NCBI GenBank assembly: GCA_036268355.1
Contig: DATAUG010000072.1
Location: 1 to 41,409, forward strand
Source: DASQPJ01 sp036268355
Lineage (GTDB): Bacteria; Actinomycetota; Actinomycetes; Sporichthyales; Sporichthyaceae
Reading direction: 5' to 3'
DNA: 41,409 bases
The notes below the pieces were generated by a model. That model did not search any database and was not told the origin of the DNA. It saw nothing but the letters and a program-made list of their open reading frames with translations. Position 1 is the stretch's first letter, and each line of letters opens with the position of its first letter. Both the position numbers and the translations under genes were made by a program. Positions 8,294 through 16,525 of the stretch are shown here, one piece after another.

Positions 8294-10915
8294 ATGGCTT
8301 CTCGCGCGCCCAAGTCTGAACCTGCCGCGAGCCGTAAGGGCGGCGACAAGGCCGTCGGCAAGGGTGCCGGCAAGGGTGTCGAGCGTGGCAAGACCGTTGC
8401 CCAGGCGGTCGGCCACGGCACGCCGGGCAGTGTGCTCGACCCGCCCGGGAACGCTCGCACCCGGTTGCGCCGGGTGGTGATCGCCACGATGCGGATCAAC
8501 CCGGTGTCCGGGCTGATTCTCGGGATCGGCGTGCTCATCGAGGGCGTCTACCTGGCCGTGGCCCGGACGGTAGGCAAGGCAATGCGCGGCTTCAGCCGCT
8601 CGGCGCGGGAGCTCGACCCGGCGCATCGGCGCGACGGCCTGGGCATGAGCCTGTTCGGCCTGGGTGTCGTGGTGGCGGCCGGGGAGTGGTGGGGCCTGCA
8701 CGGCGCGGTGGGACGGATCGTCCGGGCGGTCGTCGCCGGCAGCCTCGGGTCGGTCGGCCTGGTCGTGCCGCTGGTCCTGGCGGGGGCGGCGGTTCATCTG
8801 ATGCGCAACAGCTCCGACGGATCAGCCGGCGGTCGGGTCACCGTGGGAACTTCGGCCCTGCTGCTGGGCACCTGCGGACTGGCCCAACTGCACCACGGGA
8901 TCCCTCGTCCGCAGGACGGTCCGATCGCGATGCACCGGGCCGGCGGGATGATCGGGTACCTGGCCGCCGGACCGCTGGCCGCGGCCACCGCCCCGTCCGT
9001 GGCCGCCGTGCTCCTGGTGCTGCTGTCGATCTTCGGACTGCTGGTGATCAGCGCCACACCGGTCCGCCTGGTGCCGGAACGGCTCCGCGCGTTGGCCACG
9101 CCCTTGCTGGGCCCGCCCGGCGACTGGGAGCCGGCCTGCGCCGCGCAGCCGGCCGCCGAGCAGATCCCGCACGAGCAACTCGTCCTCCGCCCGGTCCCGC
9201 GCGGCCGGGGCCGGGCACCGCGTTCCGACGGCGACCTGCCCTTCGACTCGCCCGTGATCACCCCCCGGCGCCGCGTGCCACCGCCGGCGCCGCCGCTGGA
9301 CGACCTGCTGATCGACTTCCCGACCCCGACGCCGACACCGAACCCGCCTGTCGAGCCGGTGCGTCCGCCCGCACCGACGCCGGAGCCGCGATCGGCGGAT
9401 CCGCCGGCGGAGGTCGTTGCCGCCGAGCCCGAAGCCCCTGCCGCCCCGGGGGGCAGGTACGCGCTGCCCGCGCCGACTGCGCTGTCCGCGGGCACCGCCC
9501 ACAAGGCGCGCACCGCGGCCAACGACCAGGTCGTGGCCGCGTTGACCGGCGTCCTCGAGCAGTTCGAGCTCGACGCTGCGGTCACCGGGTTCACCAGGGG
9601 GCCGACGGTGACCCGTTACGAGGTGGAGGTCGGGCACGGCGTCAAGGTCGAGAAGGTCACCACGCTGGCCAAGAACATCGCCTATGCCGTCGCCAGCGCC
9701 GACGTGCGGATCCTGTCGCCGATCCCGGGCAAATCGGCGATCGGCGTGGAGATCCCGAACGTCGACCGCGAGTGGGTGTCGCTGGGCGACGTGTTGCGTT
9801 CGCCGACCGCCACCGGCAACCCGCACCCGATGCTGGTCGCGCTGGGCAAGGACGTCGAGGGCGGCATGGTCCTGGCGAACCTCGCGAAGATGCCGCACAT
9901 CCTGATCGCCGGCGCCACCGGCGCCGGCAAGTCCAGCTGCATCAACTCGCTGATCGTCTCGATCCTGATGCGAACCACGCCGGAGCAGGTGCGCCTGATC
10001 CTGATCGACCCGAAGCGCGTCGAGCTGACCCACTACGAGGGCATCCCGCACCTGATCACGCCGGTGATCACCAACCCGAAGAAGGCGGCGGACGCCCTGG
10101 GCTGGGTCGCGCGCGAGATGGACATGCGCTACGACGACCTGGAGCACAGCGGATTCCGGCACATCGACGACTTCAATGCCGCCGTCCGGGCCGGAACGCT
10201 CAAGCCACCGCTGGGCAGTGAGCGCGTGTACACGCCCTACCCCTACCTACTGGTGATCGTCGACGAGCTGGCCGACCTGATGATGGTCGCGCCTCGCGAC
10301 GTCGAGTCCTCGATCCAACGGATCACCCAACTCGCCCGGGCGGCCGGAATCCATCTGGTGCTGGCAACGCAGCGGCCGTCCGTCGACGTGGTCACCGGCC
10401 TGATCAAGGCCAACGTGCCGTCCCGGCTGGCGTTCGCGACCTCGTCGTTGGCGGACTCGCGCGTGATCCTCGACCAGCCCGGGGCCGAGAAACTCGTCGG
10501 GCAGGGCGACGGGTTGTTCCTGCCCATGGGGGCGAGCAAGCCGACCCGGGTACAGGGCGCGTTCGTTCCCGAGAAGGAGATCGCCGCGGTCGTCAAGCAC
10601 TGCAAGAAGCAGATGTCGGCGCTCTATCGGGAGGACGTCACGGCTCCGATCGCGGTGGTGCGCGACATCGACTCGGACGTCGGCGACGACCTGGACCTGC
10701 TCTGCCAGGCAGCGGAACTGGTGATCACGACCCAGTTCGGCTCGACCTCGATGCTGCAACGGAAGCTGCGGGTCGGCTTCGCCAAGGCGGGGCGCCTGAT
10801 GGATCTCATGGAAAGCCGCGGAATCGTCGGCCCCAGCGAGGGTTCCAAGGCGCGGGACGTGCTGATTCCAGCCGACGAGGCGATCGACGTCGTGGCCGGG
10901 TTGCGGGGGGAATGA
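8294..10915 (+). CDS. ftsK: DNA translocase FtsK/SpoIIIE
   Basis: FtsK is a membrane-anchored hexameric ATPase that pumps chromosomal DNA through the division septum. The 873-residue protein has a Lys/Gly-rich start (to about residue 45), about four membrane segments (residues 65-265), a Pro-rich linker (about 290-400), and the motor domain. Walker A is GATGAGKSS near residue 539 and Walker B is LLVIVDELADL near 652, followed by THLVLATQRPS-type motor motifs. The C-terminal winged-helix gamma domain (about 797-870) ends with VGPSEGSKARDVL. The start has no ribosome-binding site and sits six bases from a -10 box. The RodZ-like gene follows after 58 bases. Confidence 0.96.
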   Translation: MASRAPKSEPAASRKGGDKAVGKGAGKGVERGKTVAQAVGHGTPGSVLDPPGNARTRLRRVVIATMRINPVSGLILGIGVLIEGVYLAVARTVGKAMRGFSRSARELDPAHRRDGLGMSLFGLGVVVAAGEWWGLHGAVGRIVRAVVAGSLGSVGLVVPLVLAGAAVHLMRNSSDGSAGGRVTVGTSALLLGTCGLAQLHHGIPRPQDGPIAMHRAGGMIGYLAAGPLAAATAPSVAAVLLVLLSIFGLLVISATPVRLVPERLRALATPLLGPPGDWEPACAAQPAAEQIPHEQLVLRPVPRGRGRAPRSDGDLPFDSPVITPRRRVPPPAPPLDDLLIDFPTPTPTPNPPVEPVRPPAPTPEPRSADPPAEVVAAEPEAPAAPGGRYALPAPTALSAGTAHKARTAANDQVVAALTGVLEQFELDAAVTGFTRGPTVTRYEVEVGHGVKVEKVTTLAKNIAYAVASADVRILSPIPGKSAIGVEIPNVDREWVSLGDVLRSPTATGNPHPMLVALGKDVEGGMVLANLAKMPHILIAGATGAGKSSCINSLIVSILMRTTPEQVRLILIDPKRVELTHYEGIPHLITPVITNPKKAADALGWVAREMDMRYDDLEHSGFRHIDDFNAAVRAGTLKPPLGSERVYTPYPYLLVIVDELADLMMVAPRDVESSIQRITQLARAAGIHLVLATQRPSVDVVTGLIKANVPSRLAFATSSLADSRVILDQPGAEKLVGQGDGLFLPMGASKPTRVQGAFVPEKEIAAVVKHCKKQMSALYREDVTAPIAVVRDIDSDVGDDLDLLCQAAELVITTQFGSTSMLQRKLRVGFAKAGRLMDLMESRGIVGPSEGSKARDVLIPADEAIDVVAGLRGE

Positions 10916-10973
10916 AGGTGCGCGTCCCGCCACACACATGGACTACGGCTCCTGACACAGGGAGGGTGCATCG

Positions 10974-12113
10974 ATGAGCGCTTCTGGTCCGGAAGAGCCG
11001 GAGGCTGTCCGGCGGCGTTGGGAAGGCGTGATCCGCGTCCAGAAGCCGGGGCCGGCCAACACGGTCCGCAGCGCCGCGCATCTGGAACACGAGGCGGACG
11101 AGGCAGTCGAGGAAGTGCCCGCGGTGGCCCGACGCGCTCCGGCATGGGCGATGGCGCCGGCGGAGTGGACCGTGGCGCTGCCGCGATTCACGGCAGCGCA
11201 CTCGGTCGACTGCCGGCTGCTGTCGGAGTCGGCCTCGGACACCGAGGTCGAGATGCCGGCGCCTGGCCGATCGGCCGTTCCCGAGGCCGATCTCGTTGAA
11301 CCGACCGCGGTTGGGCAGCAGGACGTCGAAGCGGCCCGGGCCCTGCAGCGGGTCGTCGGACCGGAGCCGGCTGCGCAGCAGGACGTCGAACCGGAGCCGG
11401 CCGTGCAGCAGGACGTCGAGCTCGCGTCGGCCCGGCGGCGGGAGGCCGATGTGCGCGACGCGGTCGCGGTTGCCGTTGTGGGCGTGGAGGCGGTCGAGTC
11501 GAAGGTTGTCGAGGTGGCCGGGCGCGTACTCGCCGCTGACAGCGGCACCGGCGCGACCCGCGCTGCCGGGGCGGTGGAGGCCGTCGAGGCGGAACCGGCG
11601 GAGCCGCTGGCCCGTTTCGTGCGCAGGCCGGCAGCTCCTCCGCCGGCTGTGCCGCGGGCCGTTCCGGTGGCGGCGGACAGTCCGCCGCAGGAGGCCCGGG
11701 TGCCGGCCAGTCGCCGAGAGGCCGACCCGCTGCTCACCTCGGGCGGCATCGGTGCTCGGTTGGCCGAGGCCCGGAAATCCGCGGGCCTGACCCATGAGCA
11801 GTTGGCCCGGATCACCCGGATCGGTATCGGGCGGCTGGTCGAATTCGAGAACGACGACTACTCGGGGTGTGGCGCCGGGGTGTTCGCCCGCGGCCGGCTG
11901 GACAGCATCGCGCGAGCGGTCGGCGTTGATCCGGAGCCACTGCTGCAGGAGTTCGACACGCGGCACGGACGCGGCGGTGCGAACTCCTCCGCCGAGGCCG
12001 TCCATCGGCAGTTGGCGCGCATGTCGCGAAACTGGACGACGGTGCTGCTCGTCGTGCTGGCTCTGGCCGCGGTGTACCCCGTTGCGTTGTTGGTGGTAGC
12101 CGTACTCGGATGA
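10974..12113 (+). CDS. RodZ-like helix-turn-helix membrane protein with long N-terminal extension
   Basis: ATG 10974 follows GGAGGG. The 379-residue protein has about 250 residues of Ala/Glu/Val-rich low-complexity sequence, including three QQDVE repeats (about residues 115-150). A RodZ-type HTH (about 253-325, GARLAEARKSAGLTHEQLA) comes next, followed by one membrane helix at 353-379 that ends the protein. Typical RodZ-like proteins start with the HTH and have an outer domain after the helix. Here the order is extended in front and lacks the outer domain. The place between ftsK and rimO is conserved for this family. A cytoskeletal/shape role is inferred from RodZ and not certain for this form. 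Confidence 0.75.
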   Translation: MSASGPEEPEAVRRRWEGVIRVQKPGPANTVRSAAHLEHEADEAVEEVPAVARRAPAWAMAPAEWTVALPRFTAAHSVDCRLLSESASDTEVEMPAPGRSAVPEADLVEPTAVGQQDVEAARALQRVVGPEPAAQQDVEPEPAVQQDVELASARRREADVRDAVAVAVVGVEAVESKVVEVAGRVLAADSGTGATRAAGAVEAVEAEPAEPLARFVRRPAAPPPAVPRAVPVAADSPPQEARVPASRREADPLLTSGGIGARLAEARKSAGLTHEQLARITRIGIGRLVEFENDDYSGCGAGVFARGRLDSIARAVGVDPEPLLQEFDTRHGRGGANSSAEAVHRQLARMSRNWTTVLLVVLALAAVYPVALLVVAVLG

Positions 12114-12115
12114 CC

Positions 12116-12137
12116 GAGCGCAGCGAGGGAATCAATG
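12116..12137 (+). repeat. Second copy of a short dispersed motif, overlapping the rimO start
   Basis: GAGCGCAGCGAGGGAATCAATG matches the sequence at 6283-6304 in 18 of 22 positions. Here it begins two bases after the RodZ-like stop. It supplies both a GAGGGA ribosome-binding site and the ATG at 12135. Confidence 0.55.
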
Positions 12138-13844
12138 TCGCAGTACCCGCCACCTCTCCGGGTCGCACCTGCGATTGATGGGTGCACGAGTGAGAGACCC
12201 GGCCGCGTAGGCTGCTGGCTTGTGACTTCGCGCCGACATCGACCGCGCCCCCGGGATGCGGCAGTCGCCCGCCAGGTTGCGCGCCGGCGGGAACGTCGGA
12301 TCGGCTCGGCCCTACCCGTCGAGAACGGGCCCACACCTACGGTTTCGTTGGTGACGTTGGGCTGCGCCCGCAACGAGGTGGACTCCGAGGAGCTCGCCGG
12401 CCGATTGGCCGCCCAGGGCTGGTCCGTCGGCGACGATCCCGAAGCCGCCGACGTGATCGTCGTGAACACCTGCGGTTTCGTCGAGGCCGCCAAGAAGGAC
12501 AGCATCGACGCGCTGCTGGCCGCCGCGGATGTGGTCGACGGCGCGGCGGGCCGAGTGGTCGTCGCGGTGGGCTGCATGGCGGAGCGCTACGGGGCGGAGC
12601 TGGCCGAGGCGCTGCCGGAGGCCCGGGTTCTCGGCTTCGACGACTACGGGGCGATCTCCGACCGACTGCACGACGCGCTGGCCGGTACCGCGCACCTCGC
12701 CCACACACCCCGCGATCGGCGCCTGTTGCTCCCGTTGACCCCCGTCGACCGGCCCGGCGCGGCCGCGGATGTCTCCGTGCCCGGGCACACCGGGCGTGCA
12801 GTGGACCCGGTGGCCGACCTGCTGTCCTGGGCAGGTCCGGGCAGCGGCCCACGCCCGTTGCGACGTCGGCTGGACCGTGGTCCGGTCGCGCCCGTCAAGC
12901 TGGCCTCCGGATGCGACCGCCGGTGCTCGTTCTGTGCGATCCCGTCCTTCCGTGGGGCCTTCCTGTCGCGTCCGCCCGCCGAGGTGCTCGAGGAGGCAGC
13001 GTGGTTGGCCGCCGACGGGGTGCGCGAGATCGTTCTGGTCTCGGAGAACTCCACCTCCTACGGCAAGGACCTGGGTGAGCTGCGCCTGCTGGAACGCCTG
13101 CTGCCCAGACTCGCCGCCGTCGACGGCATCGGTCGGGTCCGGGTCAACTACCTGCAGCCCGCGGAGATGCGGCCGTCGCTGGTCGAGGTGCTGACCGGCA
13201 CGCCGGGTGTCGCCCCGTACTTCGACCTGTCGTTCCAGCACGCTTCCGCTGGGGTGTTGCGTCGCATGCGCCGCTTCGGCGACACCGAGCATTTCCTGGA
13301 ACTGATTGAAAGCATCCGCGCCCGGAAACCCCGGGCCGGGATCCGGACCAACGTGATCGTCGGGTTCCCCGGGGAGACCGAGGCCGACGTGGCCGAACTC
13401 GAGCGATTCCTGTCCGCGGCGCGTCTGGACGCCGTGGGTGTGTTCGGCTACTCCGACGAGGACGGCACCGAGGCTGCGGGCTTCCCCGACAAGATCAGCG
13501 AGGCGGAGGTCCGCGACCGCGTCGACCGCGTGACCCGGCTGGCCGAGCAGCTGACCGAGCAGCGCGCCGCTGATCGGGTCGGCGACCTGGTCAGTGTCCT
13601 GGTCGAGTCCGACAGCGGCGGCGATTATCCGGGCGCGGAACAGTACGGTCCGGCCCAGGCCGAGGGCCGCGCCGACCATCAGGCGCCGGAGGTCGACGGC
13701 GCAGTGGTGCTCCTCGGGGCCGCGTCGGTCGGGACGCTCGTCGCCTGCGAGGTCGTCGGCAACTTCGGCGTCGATCTGGTGGCGCGCCCGGTCGGCCTCA
13801 TCGCGAGCTCGGGGCCGGTCGCCGTGGCGGGGGTGGCCCGTTGA
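12135..13844 (+). CDS. rimO: Ribosomal protein S12 methylthiotransferase
   Basis: RimO is a radical-SAM enzyme with two 4Fe-4S clusters that adds a methylthio group to an Asp of ribosomal protein S12. The N-terminal MTTase domain has its three cysteines in LGCARNEVDS, NTCGF and VGCMAE. The radical-SAM motif is CDRRCSFC near residue 259, followed by SENSTSYGKDLG. A C-terminal TRAM domain ends the protein. ATG 12135 has a GAGGGA site. GTG 12222 (TSRRHRPRPR) is eight bases after a possible -10 box TAGGCT and gives a length closer to the family, so the first 29 codons are doubtful. Confidence 0.94.
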   Translation: MSQYPPPLRVAPAIDGCTSERPGRVGCWLVTSRRHRPRPRDAAVARQVARRRERRIGSALPVENGPTPTVSLVTLGCARNEVDSEELAGRLAAQGWSVGDDPEAADVIVVNTCGFVEAAKKDSIDALLAAADVVDGAAGRVVVAVGCMAERYGAELAEALPEARVLGFDDYGAISDRLHDALAGTAHLAHTPRDRRLLLPLTPVDRPGAAADVSVPGHTGRAVDPVADLLSWAGPGSGPRPLRRRLDRGPVAPVKLASGCDRRCSFCAIPSFRGAFLSRPPAEVLEEAAWLAADGVREIVLVSENSTSYGKDLGELRLLERLLPRLAAVDGIGRVRVNYLQPAEMRPSLVEVLTGTPGVAPYFDLSFQHASAGVLRRMRRFGDTEHFLELIESIRARKPRAGIRTNVIVGFPGETEADVAELERFLSAARLDAVGVFGYSDEDGTEAAGFPDKISEAEVRDRVDRVTRLAEQLTEQRAADRVGDLVSVLVESDSGGDYPGAEQYGPAQAEGRADHQAPEVDGAVVLLGAASVGTLVACEVVGNFGVDLVARPVGLIASSGPVAVAGVAR

Positions 13845-13872
13845 GCCTCCTGCTGCGTGGGCGCGCGCCCGG

Positions 13873-13956
13873 CTGGTTGGGGTCGGGCGGTAGTTGCTCC
13901 ACCTACCGGCCGCTTCGACTCCGGCGGCGCTGGTTGGAGTCGGGCCGTGGTTGTTC
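13873..13956 (+). repeat. Imperfect 27-bp direct repeats in the rimO-pgsA gap
   Basis: CTGGTTGGGGTCGGGCGG (13873-13890, continuing to 13899) recurs as CTGGTTGGAGTCGGGCCG (13930-13947, continuing to 13956), with about 23 of 27 bases identical and a 57-bp spacing. CGACTCC and GGAGTCG between and within the copies can form a stem. No gene is seen in the 151-bp gap. Confidence 0.55.
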
Positions 13957-13995
13957 GGCTGACGGCGTTTTCGCTGGGGCCGCGAGGGCGCGCCG

Positions 13996-14595
13996 GTGAG
14001 TTCCTTGGCGCAGGATCACTTGACCGACCCCGTAGCACGTGTCGGTACCGCGAACCTGGCCAACGGGCTGACCCTGGTGCGGTTGCTGCTGGTGCCGGTG
14101 TTCGTGGCAGTGCTGTTCCACGACGGCGGGCACGAGTTCGAATGGCGTTGGTGGGCCTGGGTCGTGTTCGCGATCGCGGCGTTCACCGACACGGTCGACG
14201 GGCGGATTGCGCGCCGGCGGTGCATCGTGACGGATTTCGGCAAGATCGCCGATCCGATTGCCGACAAGGCACTGTCGGGCGCCGCCCTGGCCGGGTTGTC
14301 CTCGTTGGGCGACCTGCCGTGGGCGGTGACGGCCGTGGTCCTGACCCGCGAGATCGGGGTGACCGCGCTGCGGTTCTGGGTGATCCGGCTCGGCGTGATC
14401 CCGGCCAGCCGGGGCGGCAAGCTCAAGACGATGCTGCTCGGCTTCGGTACGGGATTCTGGATCCTGCCGTTCACCGGCTTCGGGCACGACATCGCCAGGG
14501 TGCTGATGAGCGCCGCGGTGGTGGTTGCGCTGGTCACGGGGTTCGACTACACGCTTCGGGCGCTCCGGTTACGGCGCGCCGCCGCAGTGCACTAG
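13996..14595 (+). CDS. pgsA: CDP-diacylglycerol-glycerol-3-phosphate 3-phosphatidyltransferase
   Basis: This is an integral membrane enzyme of the CDP-alcohol phosphatidyltransferase family that makes phosphatidylglycerophosphate. The signature is complete: Asp65, Asp68-Gly69, Ala72-Arg73, Gly82, Asp86 and Asp90 (DGx2ARx8Gx3Dx3D). Hydrophobic segments lie at about 28-42, 53-66, 105-120 and 145-185. Its 199-residue length is normal. GTG 13996 follows GAGGG. Position between rimO and cinA is conserved in actinobacteria. Paralogues with other substrates exist, so the glycerol-phosphate specificity rests on context. Confidence 0.93.
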   Translation: MSSLAQDHLTDPVARVGTANLANGLTLVRLLLVPVFVAVLFHDGGHEFEWRWWAWVVFAIAAFTDTVDGRIARRRCIVTDFGKIADPIADKALSGAALAGLSSLGDLPWAVTAVVLTREIGVTALRFWVIRLGVIPASRGGKLKTMLLGFGTGFWILPFTGFGHDIARVLMSAAVVVALVTGFDYTLRALRLRRAAAVH

Positions 14596-14799
14596 GAGGG
14601 TGCCTCACGTGGCGAACTGGCCTACGGCGGCGCGGCCCCGACACTGCCCGGCTGCGACGCGAAGCGCTACCTCCTCAACCACGCACGGCGAGTGGGCGTC
14701 GTCGTCGCTGATACAAACCCGGTATCGGCTCCTCCTCCGCCTTGCCGGATCGGCGCCGGTGCTGCGCCTCGCTACGGCCGGCCACGTGAGACACCCTCC
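14595..14799. mobile_element. 205-bp MITE-like element with 19-bp inverted ends
   Basis: The left end GGAGGGTGCCTCACGTGGC (14595-14613) and the right end GCCACGTGAGACACCCTCC (14781-14799) are inverted copies, 18 of 19 bases matching, each containing CACGTG. Weaker pairing continues some 20 bases inward. The element fills the whole pgsA-cinA gap, from the last base of the pgsA stop to seven bases before the cinA ATG. No clear target duplication is seen. A weak GTG-initiated reading frame inside (from 14609) has no recognisable product. A MITE, an insertion-sequence remnant, or a long-hairpin RNA are all possible. Confidence 0.6.
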
Positions 14800-14805
14800 A
14801 GCGCC

Positions 14806-16065
14806 ATGACCCGGGTCGAGCTGATCGCCATCGGCGACGAACTCCTGTCCGGTCTGGTACTCAACTCGAATGTGGCCCTGGTGGCTGATGCTCTCGGGAG
14901 GCTCGGGCTGGGGCTTTCGACCGTCTGCGACGTGCCGGACGAGGTCGACGAGATCGTGGCCGCCCTGGCGGCGGCGGCCGGGCGGGCCGATGTGGTGCTG
15001 TGCAGCGGTGGCCTGGGTCCTACCTCGGACGACCTGACCCGGGACGCGCTCGCCACAGCCGCCGGCGTGCCACTGGTGCGGGACGCGGCGCTGGTCGAGT
15101 TGATCCGGTCGCGTTATGCGGAGTGGAACGCGCCGATGGCGGAACTGGCCCTGTGTCAGGCGGACGTTCCGGTCGGTGCCGAGGTCGTGCCGAATCCGCT
15201 GGGCAGCGCACCCGGGCTGCGGATGACGCTGGGCAAGGCAGTGGTGATCGCGCTTCCCGGCGTGCCGCGGGAGCTGTCCGCGATGTTGGACGAGCAGGTC
15301 GTGCCGTATCTGGCCGAAAACGTCGAGGCCGAGCGGCGGGCGACCCGGACGATCCGGGTCGCGTTGCTGGGGGAGTCGGGCATCGCCGCCGCGTTGGCCG
15401 ATCTGGAGGCCGCGGGCGCTGTGCGGTTCGCCTACCTCGCCGCCCCCGGGGACGTGTCGATCCGACTGACCGGAAATCCTGCCGCGGTGTCCGAGACCGG
15501 CGCGCAGGTGGTCTCCCGGCTGGGGGCGTACGCCTATTGCGACGACGGGCGCAGCCTGTCCGAGGTCGTGCGGGACCTGCTGCTTACCGAGGGGGGCACG
15601 GTCGCTGTGGCGGAGTCGGTCACCGGCGGGATGGTGGCGGCGGCGTTGACCGACCCGGCCGGCGCCTCGGCCACCTTCTGCGGTGGCGCCGTGGTCTACG
15701 CGACGGCGGCCAAGGCCGAGTTGGGCGTCGACGAGGCCCTGCTGGCCGAACGCGGGCCGGTGGATCCGGACGTGGCGGCAGCGCTGGCGGCCCGTGTGCG
15801 GTCCCGCTTGGGCGCGCGGTACGGACTGGCCACCACCGGTGTGGCCGGCCCGGACCCGGTAGGCGATCTGGCGCCGGGGACAGTCTTCGTGGCGATGGAC
15901 TCCGCGGCCGGCGCCGCCGTGGCCCAGTTGGCGCTGCCACCACGGCGCGACCTGGTGCGGCGGCTTTCGGTCGTGCATGCACTGGACATGCTGCGGCGCC
16001 ACCTGCTGGGTCTGCCGATGGCGGAGGGTCGCTCGACCCGCCCGGTGCGGTTCGTCCGGCCGTAA
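14806..16065 (+). CDS. cinA: CinA family protein (nicotinamide-nucleotide amidohydrolase)
   Basis: ATG 14806 starts TRVELIAIGDELLSG, the conserved CinA opening; upstream in-frame starts would only add sequence from the repeat element. The 419-residue protein has two parts. The N-terminal MoCF/COG1058 domain (about 1-170) contains CSGGLGPTSDDLTRD and ALPGVPREL. The C-terminal amidase domain (about 260-410) contains VAVAESVTGG and TTGVAGPD. The C-terminal domain deamidates nicotinamide mononucleotide in NAD recycling; the N-terminal domain can act as an ADP-ribose pyrophosphatase in family members. clgR follows 99 bases later. Confidence 0.94.
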   Translation: MTRVELIAIGDELLSGLVLNSNVALVADALGRLGLGLSTVCDVPDEVDEIVAALAAAAGRADVVLCSGGLGPTSDDLTRDALATAAGVPLVRDAALVELIRSRYAEWNAPMAELALCQADVPVGAEVVPNPLGSAPGLRMTLGKAVVIALPGVPRELSAMLDEQVVPYLAENVEAERRATRTIRVALLGESGIAAALADLEAAGAVRFAYLAAPGDVSIRLTGNPAAVSETGAQVVSRLGAYAYCDDGRSLSEVVRDLLLTEGGTVAVAESVTGGMVAAALTDPAGASATFCGGAVVYATAAKAELGVDEALLAERGPVDPDVAAALAARVRSRLGARYGLATTGVAGPDPVGDLAPGTVFVAMDSAAGAAVAQLALPPRRDLVRRLSVVHALDMLRRHLLGLPMAEGRSTRPVRFVRP

Positions 16066-16164
16066 TCGATTTCCGACCCGAAGAACACGTTGTGGACACG
16101 TCGCGGTAAGGCCCACCGACAGGTACCTTTGTGACAACCGCCAGTCGGAAGGAAGGCCGGAACG

Positions 16165-16491
16165 TTGATCCTGCTGCGATCGCTCGTGGGCGACGTGCTG
16201 CGTTCCCGTCGGCAGTCCCAGGGCCGGACGCTGCGGGAGGTGTCGGGGTCGGCGCGGGTGTCGCTCGGCTACCTCTCCGAGGTCGAGCGCGGCCAGAAGG
16301 AAGCCTCCTCCGAGCTGTTGGCCTCGATCTGCGACGCCCTGGGCGTGCGGATGTCCGACCTGTTGCGCGACGTCAGTGAATCGCTGGCCCGGGTCGAGGC
16401 GGTGCCGGCGACCAACGTGCTGCCACTCGAACCGATCACCGTCGCCGAGGTCGGATCCGCGTCGGGCCTTGGGGCCGTGGTCGCGGCCTGA
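16165..16491 (+). CDS. clgR: Clp gene regulator, XRE-type HTH
   Basis: The 108-residue protein has a clear HTH_3/XRE domain at residues 18-75, with REVSGSARVSLGYLSEVERG and QKEASSELLASICDALGV very close to ClgR of streptomycetes and mycobacteria. ClgR activates clp protease and other stress genes. The start is TTG 16165, preceded by GGAAGGAAGG. The location directly after cinA is the conserved clgR position. The last residues are VVAA; ClgR and PopR in streptomycetes are ClpP substrates recognised through a C-terminal alanine tail, so self-limiting degradation is a reasonable inference. Confidence 0.9.
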   Translation: MILLRSLVGDVLRSRRQSQGRTLREVSGSARVSLGYLSEVERGQKEASSELLASICDALGVRMSDLLRDVSESLARVEAVPATNVLPLEPITVAEVGSASGLGAVVAA

Positions 16492-16525
16492 TCAGTAGGT
16501 CGGCCGATCCGTCGCCGCGCCCAGA

